A stretch of DNA of 10,772 nt, taken from positions 1 to 10,772 of the forward strand of contig JAQUON010000047.1 of NCBI GenBank assembly GCA_028717045.1, read 5' to 3'. Positions 1-8,088 of the stretch are shown piece by piece. Each line of letters starts with the position of its first letter. Position 1 is the stretch's first letter. A model generated the notes under the pieces. It was given only the letters and a program-made list of their open reading frames with translations. It was not told the origin of the DNA and made no database searches. Source of the DNA: Candidatus Omnitrophota bacterium (GTDB taxonomy: Bacteria; Omnitrophota; Gorgyraeia; Gygaellales; Profunditerraquicolaceae). A program made the position numbers and the translations under genes.

Positions 1-1
1 A

Positions 2-235
2 AGCTCCCGCAGGCGTGTGGAATCTGCCAGAAACTGGATGGGCAGGGTAGTGGCTGACGCAGCCAGCCAGCAGCAGGAAGCCTATGAAATCGCGGTGAAA
101 TGCTATGAGCACCTGACTGCAGCGCTTGAAAATTTTAATGATGATGAGGCGCGCAATTATTATGTAGAAATGGCAAGATTAGAGGCCTCGGCCCTGGCTG
201 ATATAGGGTATGCGTCACGGTATTGCCCTCCATAA
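2..235 (+). CDS. 3' end of an unidentified gene upstream of the tad-like cluster (partial)
   Basis: The reading frame is open from the first bases of the window to a TAA at 233-235, so this is the C-terminal 77 or so residues of a gene that starts outside. A GTG at 17 could serve as an internal start, but nothing marks it as one: there is no Shine-Dalgarno sequence and the frame stays open to its left. The visible part is almost wholly helical in character (heptad-like Ala/Glu/Leu spacing, for example AYEIAVKCYEHLTAALENF and MARLEASALADIG), with no membrane segment, and it ends in a Cys-Pro-Pro tail. I do not recognise the family. It lies 15 bases before a TadE/G-like gene in the same direction, so it is probably part of the same operon; TadE/F-type minor pilins often sit at this place, but no signature is visible here. 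Confidence 0.6.
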   Translation, partial: SSRRRVESARNWMGRVVADAASQQQEAYEIAVKCYEHLTAALENFNDDEARNYYVEMARLEASALADIGYASRYCPP

Positions 236-250
236 GAGGAAGAGGTTGTT

Positions 251-1261
251 ATGAACAGGAAAGCGCAGATAGCCCCATTTATACTGGTTGTGGCAGTGGT
301 GTTGATGCTCGCTATTGTCGCCACCGCCCTTATCGGCGAATCTACGTTTACGCGCGTGCGGCTTGCGAATACCGCGGACGGCGCGTTAATCACTGCCGGC
401 TCCAATTTTTGTAAGAGCCTTAACCAGTTAAGGAAAGTCAACAAACAACTCTTTTTAAACTACCTCTCATTGCAGACAACCCTTTTGGCGCACGGGGTGT
501 GGTGGGGGGGTAAGCTTGAGCCCCTACCCATTGTTGGTTTGGGTGTAGCTCAGAACTTGAATCTCTTCAACTTTGCAGAGAATGAGATCGCAGCTAAAAT
601 GCCCAAGGATTTACGGGTAAGCGTGTATGAAGCGATCCTTGCTGCAGGCCTGGTTGATGAGCCCACGCCTTTTTTAAAGAACGAAGTGATAGTTGACCCT
701 ATTTCGGGCGAGACAAAAGGCCTGGATTACAACCGGTACATTGCCAGGATGTCCAGCGAAGGCACCCAGTTTTCCCGCTCTTTCCGCGACTTCAAAGTAG
801 CTCACAGCAGCAATTGGTTTAATAATAATATTATGTCTTACTCTTTTGATAAATTTTTGCGGTGGAATATCAATAACATTACCGGTGAAAGCACAATAGC
901 CAATCCCGGGGCAATCAACCCGGGAGAGCCCTTGGCAGGGTACCAATCTTTTGTCAGGGTGCAGTTATTGGATATGCCGACAAACGTGGATATCAAACCA
1001 CAGGTAATGGTTATGATATTCCTTTGGTATTGCCCTACGCCGTGGGGAGGGATAGTGCTGCCTGGTTTCTACCCACATACTCACGCATGGATACGCAGGA
1101 TTTCTTTCGGCAATAACAATACATTTGGGGCTAATGTAAGCAAGAGAGTAGTTGGCGCAAATGTCCCCTTTGTCGGCCGTAACGCAGATATAACCCATAC
1201 CAGCCGCGTAAGGATTGTAGGCAACGTATGGCAGGGGTATGATGTGCGTTTGCAGGAGTAA
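251..1261 (+). CDS. TadE/TadG-like pilus-assembly protein with a single N-terminal membrane anchor
   Basis: The protein has 336 residues. Residues 2-5 are polar and basic (NRKA), followed by QIAPF and a hydrophobic segment at about 7-29 (ILVVAVVLMLAIVATALIGE). After it comes a helical stretch with TRVRLANTADGALITAG, the layout of the N-terminal domain of TadE/TadG-like Flp pilus-assembly proteins, in which a short class III-type leader runs into a hydrophobic helix that packs in the pseudopilus or anchors in the inner membrane. The remaining 300 residues should be periplasmic; they are rich in Asn and Trp and I see no VWA motif such as those at the end of some TadG proteins. An AGAGG at 241-245 lies five bases before the ATG and supports this start. 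TadB-like and TadC-like genes two and three positions downstream support the pathway. TadE and TadG cannot be told apart from sequence by eye. A run of seven G lies at 505-511. Confidence 0.68.
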   Translation: MNRKAQIAPFILVVAVVLMLAIVATALIGESTFTRVRLANTADGALITAGSNFCKSLNQLRKVNKQLFLNYLSLQTTLLAHGVWWGGKLEPLPIVGLGVAQNLNLFNFAENEIAAKMPKDLRVSVYEAILAAGLVDEPTPFLKNEVIVDPISGETKGLDYNRYIARMSSEGTQFSRSFRDFKVAHSSNWFNNNIMSYSFDKFLRWNINNITGESTIANPGAINPGEPLAGYQSFVRVQLLDMPTNVDIKPQVMVMIFLWYCPTPWGGIVLPGFYPHTHAWIRRISFGNNNTFGANVSKRVVGANVPFVGRNADITHTSRVRIVGNVWQGYDVRLQE

Positions 1262-1264
1262 GCA

Positions 1265-2122
1265 ATGAAAAGGGCGAGCGAGAAAAAAAGATTATTTTCT
1301 ACGGCAAAATACCGGGTATGGGCTTTTATAATTGCCACCTGCCTTGTATGTGCGCAATACGGTTTTGCGATGGATGAGACGCTTTGGAATTTACCGGCTC
1401 CCGCTAATACTAAAGTCATCTGGCAGGATAAGCCCCTTGAGTTTAACGGCGTTTCAGCGCCAAGCATACGCCTGCGTTCTCAGCTTTCAGCAGAGGAGAT
1501 TTATAATTTCTACAAAGAAATATTATCGCAGCGTAAATGGGTACTTTCGGATTTCAAAGACGCCCAGAAGAACACGTACACCTTTGTAAAAGACTCGGAA
1601 TTCATTTATCTGGCGATTTTTGAATACCCTCAAGAGGAGGCGCGCGACATATACCTGGTAAAGAGCTCGGCAAATTTATCATTTTGCTACACGCTTAAAG
1701 ACCAGGTGTTTCAGAAAGGGGTGGGCGAGGATTTGCCGGGAAAAGACATCCCGGGGGTATTGCGTTATCCGGGCAGCAAGCGCAAGGTTGATTTCGCAGT
1801 GCCGGGCGAAGGGGAATTCTTGATGTATGAAGCGGATGCGCAACCTCAAGAGATAGCCCAGTTTTTCCGGCGCACCCTTAAGCCCGGGGGCTGGATAGAG
1901 GAGCGGCAATTTACCGAGGAGTCCGTGGCTAACCTGCCGCAGGATTTAAAGACAAAAGTGGCAGTGCTTATTTTCCACAGGGGGGAAGAGTCGCTGGTGA
2001 TTAATATCACCAACGCGCTTGAAAAGCCGGACTTGAAAGAGCAGTTTTCCAAGCGCAGCCTTATCCTGATCTGTAAGAACCCTGAGCAGATTGCGGTTCC
2101 TGCGCAAAGAGGGAGACAATAA
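1265..2122 (+). CDS. Exported protein made of two copies of an unidentified domain, in the tad-like operon
   Basis: The protein has 285 residues. Residues 1-16 are strongly basic, 17-35 are hydrophobic, and GFA-MDE at 33-38 looks like a signal peptidase I site, so the product is probably periplasmic. The mature part contains two copies of one fold, at about 48-135 and 162-248. Each has a Pro-rich entry strand (IWQDKPLEF; VLRYPGSKRKVDF), an acidic amphipathic helix (SAEEIYNFYKEIL; QPQEIAQFFRRTL), then a Trp a few residues later (RKWVLSDF; GGWIEERQF), then a strand ending the unit (FIYLAIFE; SLVINIT). The helix-then-Trp pattern resembles small periplasmic domains found in many uncharacterised proteins, but I cannot name the family. 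AGGAG at 1254-1258, inside the end of the preceding gene, is six bases from this ATG. The stop codon overlaps the next gene's start (TAATG), so translation of the two is likely coupled. Function unknown; a pilus accessory role is inferred from position only. Confidence 0.75.
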   Translation: MKRASEKKRLFSTAKYRVWAFIIATCLVCAQYGFAMDETLWNLPAPANTKVIWQDKPLEFNGVSAPSIRLRSQLSAEEIYNFYKEILSQRKWVLSDFKDAQKNTYTFVKDSEFIYLAIFEYPQEEARDIYLVKSSANLSFCYTLKDQVFQKGVGEDLPGKDIPGVLRYPGSKRKVDFAVPGEGEFLMYEADAQPQEIAQFFRRTLKPGGWIEERQFTEESVANLPQDLKTKVAVLIFHRGEESLVINITNALEKPDLKEQFSKRSLILICKNPEQIAVPAQRGRQ

Positions 2123-2976
2123 TGTTTCTTCTGACCATTATCTTACCTGCAAGCGCGACATTCCTAGTGTACCTGTCTTTGGTCAGCCTGATTCAGGAAA
2201 AGGCAAAGGCGGTACCCGCAGAAGGCAGCAGGCAGGATAAAAGCATCGTGACTAAGATGAGGGCGTTGCTTGCCCACCGGGGGCTGCAGCAGACGACCAA
2301 TTTGTATTTTGTGCTCCCTCCGTTGTTCGCGATCCTAGGCGCAGTGGTATTTAAGTCTTTTATATTCTTTTTACTTGGGGCCGGGTTAGGGTTATTTGTC
2401 CCCAATCTGATGGTTCAACTGCAGGAGAGGAACCGCAAGGCAAAATTCAACAGCCAGATCCTTGATTCTATTATGATCCTGTCTTCTTCCCTGAAGGGCG
2501 GCTTATCGCTTTTGCAGTCCCTTGAGGTATTGGTAGAAGAGATGCCTGCGCCGATGAGTCAAGAGATGGGTTTGGTGGTAAGGGAAAACAAAATGGGCGT
2601 TACCTTAGAGGAAAGCCTCAAGCACCTGATGGAGAGGATGAAGATGGAGGAATTGGGGCTGGTTGTTAATTCCATCCTGGTTGCCAGGGAAACCGGCGGT
2701 GACCTGACCAAGGTCTTGAGCCGACTTTCTACCACGATCAGGGACAACCGTAAGCTTAAGGACAGCATTAAGACCCTGACTATGCAGGGAAGGATGCAGG
2801 GGATTATCATGTCCTTTTTGCCATTTTTGTTTATATGGTGGGTATTGTCTTTCAATAAAGGGCATTTCGATATTATGTTAAAAAGCGAACTCGGCAGGAT
2901 GCTTCTGTTTATCGCGGCGGTTTTGCAGGTAGTCGGTATGGTGCTGATTAAGAAGTTTAGCGCTATTAACGTGTAA
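2122..2976 (+). CDS. tadB: TadB-like inner-membrane platform protein (type II secretion system F domain)
   Basis: The protein has 284 residues, the usual size for TadB. TadB and TadC form the inner-membrane platform on which the TadA ATPase works to build the Flp/Tad pilus. Hydrophobic segments lie at about 4-22, 62-95, 228-245 (IIMSFLPFLFIWWVLSF) and 261-278. Between the second and third is a cytoplasmic T2SSF domain at about 113-225. It contains the typical LKGGLSLLQSLEVL motif, then EMGLVVRENKMGVTLEESL, a helix with ILVARETGGDL, and a basic linker (RLSTTIRDNRKLKDSIKTL) leading into the membrane. The order of membrane pair, F domain, membrane pair is that of TadB. The ATG overlaps the preceding stop by one base, with an AGGGAG ahead of it. 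Assignment to TadB rather than TadC rests on gene order and the RETGGDL and basic-linker motifs; family membership is much surer than the letter. Confidence 0.86.
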   Translation: MFLLTIILPASATFLVYLSLVSLIQEKAKAVPAEGSRQDKSIVTKMRALLAHRGLQQTTNLYFVLPPLFAILGAVVFKSFIFFLLGAGLGLFVPNLMVQLQERNRKAKFNSQILDSIMILSSSLKGGLSLLQSLEVLVEEMPAPMSQEMGLVVRENKMGVTLEESLKHLMERMKMEELGLVVNSILVARETGGDLTKVLSRLSTTIRDNRKLKDSIKTLTMQGRMQGIIMSFLPFLFIWWVLSFNKGHFDIMLKSELGRMLLFIAAVLQVVGMVLIKKFSAINV

Positions 2977-2988
2977 CGAGGAGTACCC

Positions 2989-3867
2989 ATGATACCGTAT
3001 ATTTACTTTTTCCTGATGGCAGGTTTCACGCTGATCCTTATTGGGGTAGTGGGGTCTCCTAAGTTCCGTTTCAGGAAGCGTATCCGGCTCATCCAGGATA
3101 CTACGCAGGCAAAAAGGGCAAGACGGATGCATATACTGGCGTTGATTTTCCCTTTTAGCAAAGCACTCCTGGAGAAACTTAAATTAGAAGAGAAGATAAA
3201 GAGAAAACTGGATGCTGCCCACGTAAAACTTACGGCAGCGGAATTCTTCAATATTAAGCTTCTCTTTGTGGTTGCGCTGACCGTTGGCACGTTGGTTGCG
3301 TTTGGCAGCTCTCCGAATGCGCCGTCTTTGCTGATCGTTGCGTTCGGCCTGGGATATCTGATCCCCGATATGTTTTTGAATCAGAAGATTGGACAGCGGA
3401 AAAAAACAATCGCGCGACTTCTCCCTGAAACCGTAGACTTATTAGGTTTATGCGTTGAAGGAGGCCTGGATTTTACCAGCGCAGTGAAGTGGATTATCGA
3501 AAAAACTACTACCAACCCTATGGTTGAAGAATTGGCGTTTGTGCTTGAAGAGATAAAATGGGGCAAGCCCCGCACCCAGGCATTACGGGATATGGCAAAG
3601 AGGCTTAATGTGCCGGAGGTGAGCTCTTTTGTGCAGACGCTGGTGCAGGCAGAGAGGATGGGTACTCCGGTGGGCGAGGCATTCGGGATACTCTCCGAAG
3701 ACACGCGTATGCAGCGTTTTCATCAAGGAGAGCGCTTTGCCATGCAGGCGCCTATCAAAATACTGATTCCTTTGATTTTCTGTATATTGCCGGTCATTGG
3801 GATTGTAATCGGAGGACCGATATTCCTGCAGTTTATGCAGGGAAATATTTTAGGAGGCCTGGGATAA
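2989..3867 (+). CDS. tadC: TadC-like inner-membrane platform protein (type II secretion system F domain)
   Basis: The protein has 292 residues. A first membrane helix lies at 3-20, and a basic cytoplasmic segment follows (FRFRKRIRLI, then EEKIKRKLDAA). Two further hydrophobic segments lie at about 87-103 and 110-128. The T2SSF domain is at about 138-245 (LLPETVDLLGLCVEGGLDF, VLEEIKWGKPRTQALRDMA, VPEVSSFVQTLVQAERMGTPVGEA), followed by a final hydrophobic hairpin (IKILIPLIFCILPVIGIVIG). The phrases EGGLDF, GTPVGEA and the basic HQGERFAMQAPIK run before the last helix are typical of TadC. GAGGAG stands about six bases before the ATG, and the gap to tadB is 12 bases, so the pair is cotranscribed. 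It should partner with the TadB-like protein; the TadA ATPase, TadZ, RcpA/C and prepilin genes are not in the window and would be expected upstream. Confidence 0.88.
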   Translation: MIPYIYFFLMAGFTLILIGVVGSPKFRFRKRIRLIQDTTQAKRARRMHILALIFPFSKALLEKLKLEEKIKRKLDAAHVKLTAAEFFNIKLLFVVALTVGTLVAFGSSPNAPSLLIVAFGLGYLIPDMFLNQKIGQRKKTIARLLPETVDLLGLCVEGGLDFTSAVKWIIEKTTTNPMVEELAFVLEEIKWGKPRTQALRDMAKRLNVPEVSSFVQTLVQAERMGTPVGEAFGILSEDTRMQRFHQGERFAMQAPIKILIPLIFCILPVIGIVIGGPIFLQFMQGNILGGLG

Positions 3868-3868
3868 A

Positions 3869-6800
3869 ATGACCAGGGACATACGCACACACAAATTTAC
3901 CAAAATAATAGCGCTCCTGCTCATTGCGCTGTTCAGCACCCAGCAAATTGCCTGGGCCAAGGTAACCGATTTAAAAGATGATGGAAGCCTCGGCGTTGAC
4001 GATGTCCTGATATCGGTTATCACCGGCTATCTTGCAGGCAAGAGTATCGGAGCCAACCAGTCATTAATTAAGACGTTTGTGACTACGTACGGAATCCCTA
4101 AAGTGGCTGGATGGATCGTTGACCAGTTGCATATAAAAAATAAAATTCTTGCCTCTGCGGCGAGAATGGCGATTTCAATGGCGATTAATGCGGGTCTTGA
4201 CGCAGCAGGAAAGGCAGCAGCAAAAGCTACGGGCGGCGGTTCAGATACCAGTTCAGGCAGCGGTTCAGAATCGGGCAGTGCTTCTGGCGGCGGAGCTGGC
4301 GGAGAGGGAGAAGCAGCAGCAAATACCGGCACAGGAGCAGGCGCGACTTCAGGGCCTGAGGGTGCTGGAGCAGCGACTGCCGGCACTGCAGCTGCCGGAG
4401 CAGCTGCCTCTTCGGGGACTGCCGGTGCAGGCGCAAATGTCGGCGGCTCAGCAGCAGCTGCTGCAGGGGCTGAAGCGCCTAAAGGCCTGGCAAGAGGCAT
4501 AAGTTTCGGGGCGAGGCTTAAGTCATTCTTTACCGGAGGGTTTTCAAAAGGCGCTGTCAGCGCTTCCAAGTCAGGTCTGTGGAATTCATTGAGCAATGCC
4601 ATCGGAAAAGCGGTTCAGGCAGCTGCAAGGGCTGTGGTAAAAGGATTATGGGCAGGCCTTAAGGCACCATTCACCGCAAGCTTCTGGAATGCGATAGGCA
4701 AGGGCGTTTCCGCGCCGTTCAAAGGCGGTTTCTGGAGTGCGTTTGGCAAAGGAGCTTCAGAAGCAGCAAAAGCGCCGTTCACTGCAGGCTTCTGGAATAC
4801 GATAGGCTCAAGCATCGTCACTGCCCTGAAGGCGCCTTTTACTTCAGGGTTCTGGAAGGCGGTATTTGCGCCGTTCCATGCATTAGGAAGGGCAGTGGGC
4901 AGGGCGTGCAAGAACTTCTTTACCAAGAATGTATTGCGGGCAATGTGGAGAGAGGGCCTGAAAGGCGCCGTGTACGGCGCAGCCAAAGAGGCGGTATACG
5001 AGGCACTTGCCAAGACTTCGTTCGGCAAGAAATATAAGAATACCATTGACCTTATCGCGCAATATTCGGCAATGATAGTGACAAAGGCAGCAGAAATAGG
5101 CATTGCCAAGCTCGATGGGAATAAGGTCGGGAAAATGCAAGACGGCCAGCTTGTATATGTAGAAGATAAAAACGCAGCTTCGTGGGGAAAGATGGGCGCG
5201 TTCTTCAGGGACCAAAGCCTTGGCGTGCTTCCCAGCATTGTGCAGGCATATGCTGCGGATAAGGATAAGGCAGAGGTCGGCATACTCATAGGCGCTGGCC
5301 TGACCGGCTTAAGCAATATGTTGCTGAAGGCTGCGGACGATGAATCAAAAGCGCAGGAGAAACGGGATGCCATGATTAACGGCAAACTTACCCCCGAACA
5401 GCAGAAAGACTTTAACCGCATCGCCGTAGAATTACCTCAGGAGCAAAGAGAACTCGACCAGCTTGAAACCGAGCTTAAAGAAGCCAAAAAACAAGAAGAC
5501 CAAGAACGGTACAATAAGCTGCACGAAGATTATACGTTAAAGAAGAACGAATTCGAAAAGAAAAAGAATCAATACGACGGTCTCTATAAAACAGCAACCG
5601 AGCAAATGTCTGACGCAGAAAGGGGGATGCTGGGTGCCTTCGAGTCTGAGATTGCCCAGGCGCGCAAGAGTTATGAGAGGCTTCTTATTGAATCAGCGCT
5701 TTCTGGCGGCATCTCGTACGGCCTGCAATGGCTCAGCCGGAAAGCAGATAATCCCGTGTACGGAACTATCTTTAATTTTATGGGCAGCTCCTTGGTAAAA
5801 AGCCTGCTTATTTTCTCCGGTTACAACATTTATCGGCATACAGACGGAGACGAATTGGTTCATTCAAGCGCGGGACAGGCAAGCGTATATATGATAAAAC
5901 CGGAAAAGAAAACCGTAGGCAGCTTCTTTAGCCTTTTTGATAATGTGCTTACCGAGGATTACGGCAATGTATTTGTCGATATGGCCACCATGGGCAGGGG
6001 CATTGCGCAATTCGACAAAGAAGGCCGCTCGTTGGGCGCACGGTTAGTAAATCCTTACGACACTAATTTTATTGCACGCTATAACGAATACGTGCAGGCA
6101 GGCTACAAGAATTTCGATCTTCTAGGCATAGTGCCGGTTGATTATGCAAGTTCCCAGCAGCTACTCAGCAGTATGCACCAGCAGAGCATCAAAAACGTGC
6201 AGGATTCCATTTCCGATGCCCTCTACCGCGTAGGCCTTACTTCGGATTCGCCTTTAAATAAAACGTATGTCTATACCCACGTAAAGGCCTATCTGAATAA
6301 AGCGGCAAGAAAAGAACTACGAGACGCATACGATGCATTAACCAAAGAGTTGGAAGGATTAAAGGGCCAGGGTTTAGACGATACCAAGCTCGATGCGCTT
6401 ATCGACAGGATACGGGAGTTTAATGAGAAAGAAGGGCACTGGGAGGCGTTCTGGGATTATTTAGGCCTTGCCATAGGCAATAGCCCATACGGCGCAGAGA
6501 GGGTTAAGGGATTCATCGATGATATTGGACAACTCAGGGAGGCATTATTCGCCAGAGGCGAGGCGCGTACAGAAAAGGAAAATGCACTTCTGGCTGCGCT
6601 GGATAAATATTACCATCGTTTCATGCAGCATGAGGCCGCCATGCAGCAATCCGGCATCTATGGCAGGCTGGCGGTGTTGAGGGAGAGCTACAGCGACCTT
6701 ACCGATGCGCCGGTTACCGCAGCGGAGAGACAACAGGCAGCCAGCGCGCTTATGGATAACGAACGGATTGCGGTTGCGGCCCAGGAATATGCGGCTAGGG

Positions 6801-8080
6801 CCTCGCAGGAGTATGCCAAGGAGAGCCTGTTCGCAGAGGGGAGAGTCAGCGTAATTTCCGAAGACGGACAAAAGAACATCGAAGAGGCAATCTACAATTT
6901 TATTGATAAAGAAAAACCAGCGGGAGAAAACGGAAAGGTAATCACGCGGCAGGATATTTCGCAAGAAGACATTAATAATATCGCTGCATATCTGCGCGCC
7001 AGTTACAGAGACGATTATCTGAATATGGCGCTTAAAGGGATTGATATTTACGAAGACTTAAACGGCAACAGCCGCTGGGTATTTGGCATCGGCCAGCTTC
7101 CCGAAACGCAGAGGCCGGCACCTGCGGCACAGCTGCCTGCCAGGTCTACGCTATTTGTTATCCAGGTAGGCAGCGGCGTAGGGTATGTGCCGCCGCAAGC
7201 AGTTTTGGCAGAGTTAGCATCAAGGGCAGCGGAACTTATTAAGAGCACCGGCATACAAGGCCCTGTAGATATACGTATCATTGCCCAGACAGACCCAAGA
7301 GGGCCAGAGGCCCTGAATCAAGAATTGGTTGAAAAGCGTAAAGCAGCGCTCCAGGCGCTCGCAAATACCATTGCAGAAACAGCCGGCTTATCTCAGGAAT
7401 CAGTTGAGGTGAGCAGCGTGCTTAACAGGGAGCCTGTGCCAGGAGCAGACCCGGCAGTGTATGAGCAACAGAGGAGAGGCCAGGTAGCAATCGCAGCCCA
7501 GGGGGTAGAGGCTGGCGAGGCCAACGTGATCAACCTGCAGGCTATTCCTGAGACCGGCTATGCCGAATTTACCCCTAAAAAAGGAGATACGGTTTCCGGC
7601 TATGCCCAGCAACTCCAAAAAGAGTATTATCCTAATCCCGATGTCCCCTTGGATATCAATAAGCAGGTTTCTAGGTATCTGGTAGAGTCAGGACAAGCTG
7701 AAGATGCAGGTAAATTAACCGAAGGTAAGACCTACCTCGTGCCGGTGGAGAATAACGAGAATTTCACTCTTACGAGCGATCAAACCGTGATTATTATCAG
7801 TTCAAGCGAACTGGATTCCCGCTCCCGCACAGAATTACTCAAAGCATTATATGAAACCGTTGAGACTAGGGGAGTTGATAAAAATAAGGTTTATAAGATT
7901 AATCTTGGGGATAGGGCAGTCAACGAAGAAATACAGGCGTATCTTCAGTTGAAAGGTGCAAAAACAGAGCTTTCTTCAGATATCCGAGGAATCCAGGCAG
8001 TAAATGCAGACCAGGTGCAAATCAATACAAGAATGGAAAGGCCTAACCTTCAGATGCCTAGGCCATTGATAACTAGGTAA
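3869..8080 (+). CDS. Giant exported protein (1403 aa) with APF..GFW repeats, a coiled coil and C-terminal OmpA-like and LysM-like domains
   Basis: A signal peptide is clear: basic residues 1-12, hydrophobic 13-28, cleavage near AWA-K at about 30. The mature chain holds, in order: a helical part at 40-118 that includes FVTTYGIPK; an Ala/Gly/Ser low-complexity linker at about 119-203; short APF..GFW repeats at 266-337; a highly charged coiled coil at about 490-610; a mixed helical region with GNVF and FDKEGRSLGA near 699-725; an OmpA-like domain at about 1092-1211; and a LysM-like module at about 1233-1292. The OmpA-like core TDPRGPEALNQELVEKRK places D1142 and R1157 as in Pal/OmpA (TD..G....N..L...R), with RRGQVAI as the last strand. 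The LysM-like part starts KKGDTVSGYAQQL and ends LTEGKTYLVP. The protein is therefore probably periplasmic and tethered to peptidoglycan. AGGAGG at 3852-3857 is eleven bases from the ATG, and the gap to tadC is one base. The overall family is not recognised; the two C-terminal domains are motif calls. Confidence 0.85.
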   Translation: MTRDIRTHKFTKIIALLLIALFSTQQIAWAKVTDLKDDGSLGVDDVLISVITGYLAGKSIGANQSLIKTFVTTYGIPKVAGWIVDQLHIKNKILASAARMAISMAINAGLDAAGKAAAKATGGGSDTSSGSGSESGSASGGGAGGEGEAAANTGTGAGATSGPEGAGAATAGTAAAGAAASSGTAGAGANVGGSAAAAAGAEAPKGLARGISFGARLKSFFTGGFSKGAVSASKSGLWNSLSNAIGKAVQAAARAVVKGLWAGLKAPFTASFWNAIGKGVSAPFKGGFWSAFGKGASEAAKAPFTAGFWNTIGSSIVTALKAPFTSGFWKAVFAPFHALGRAVGRACKNFFTKNVLRAMWREGLKGAVYGAAKEAVYEALAKTSFGKKYKNTIDLIAQYSAMIVTKAAEIGIAKLDGNKVGKMQDGQLVYVEDKNAASWGKMGAFFRDQSLGVLPSIVQAYAADKDKAEVGILIGAGLTGLSNMLLKAADDESKAQEKRDAMINGKLTPEQQKDFNRIAVELPQEQRELDQLETELKEAKKQEDQERYNKLHEDYTLKKNEFEKKKNQYDGLYKTATEQMSDAERGMLGAFESEIAQARKSYERLLIESALSGGISYGLQWLSRKADNPVYGTIFNFMGSSLVKSLLIFSGYNIYRHTDGDELVHSSAGQASVYMIKPEKKTVGSFFSLFDNVLTEDYGNVFVDMATMGRGIAQFDKEGRSLGARLVNPYDTNFIARYNEYVQAGYKNFDLLGIVPVDYASSQQLLSSMHQQSIKNVQDSISDALYRVGLTSDSPLNKTYVYTHVKAYLNKAARKELRDAYDALTKELEGLKGQGLDDTKLDALIDRIREFNEKEGHWEAFWDYLGLAIGNSPYGAERVKGFIDDIGQLREALFARGEARTEKENALLAALDKYYHRFMQHEAAMQQSGIYGRLAVLRESYSDLTDAPVTAAERQQAASALMDNERIAVAAQEYAARASQEYAKESLFAEGRVSVISEDGQKNIEEAIYNFIDKEKPAGENGKVITRQDISQEDINNIAAYLRASYRDDYLNMALKGIDIYEDLNGNSRWVFGIGQLPETQRPAPAAQLPARSTLFVIQVGSGVGYVPPQAVLAELASRAAELIKSTGIQGPVDIRIIAQTDPRGPEALNQELVEKRKAALQALANTIAETAGLSQESVEVSSVLNREPVPGADPAVYEQQRRGQVAIAAQGVEAGEANVINLQAIPETGYAEFTPKKGDTVSGYAQQLQKEYYPNPDVPLDINKQVSRYLVESGQAEDAGKLTEGKTYLVPVENNENFTLTSDQTVIIISSSELDSRSRTELLKALYETVETRGVDKNKVYKINLGDRAVNEEIQAYLQLKGAKTELSSDIRGIQAVNADQVQINTRMERPNLQMPRPLITR
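4664..4885 (+). repeat. Four to five degenerate APF..GFW protein repeats inside the giant exported protein
   Basis: Residues 266-337 of the 1403-residue protein consist of a short unit repeated in frame: APFTASFWNAIG, APFKGGFWSAFG, APFTAGFWNTIG, APFTSGFWKAVF and a truncated APFHALGRAV. Unit lengths are 16, 20, 20 and 12 residues. A weaker copy may precede them (FTGGFSKGAVSASKSGLWNS). The invariant parts are Ala-Pro-Phe, Phe-Trp and, in three units, Ile/Phe-Gly. The codons differ among copies, so the repeat is kept at protein level and is not a recent DNA duplication. The alternating aromatic and small residues suggest amphipathic or surface-seeking helices, which is an inference. Confidence 0.8.
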
Positions 8081-8088
8081 AATAAGAA

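Noticed and set aside
223..414. A 63-codon + strand open frame across the start of the TadE/G-like gene
   Set aside because: It overlaps the well-supported start at 251 in another frame and has no ribosome site or sensible product.
4027..4602. A 191-codon open frame on the - strand opposite the Ala/Gly/Ser linker
   Set aside because: It is the Ala/Pro-rich mirror of the GC-rich low-complexity + strand sequence. It has no ribosome site and no domain, and the + strand frame is clearly the real gene.
4615..5421. A 268-codon open frame on the - strand
   Set aside because: It lies wholly inside the giant + strand gene, including the repeat array, and its product looks like a frame shadow (Ala/Leu/Pro/Ser runs). 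No start signal or family motif is visible.
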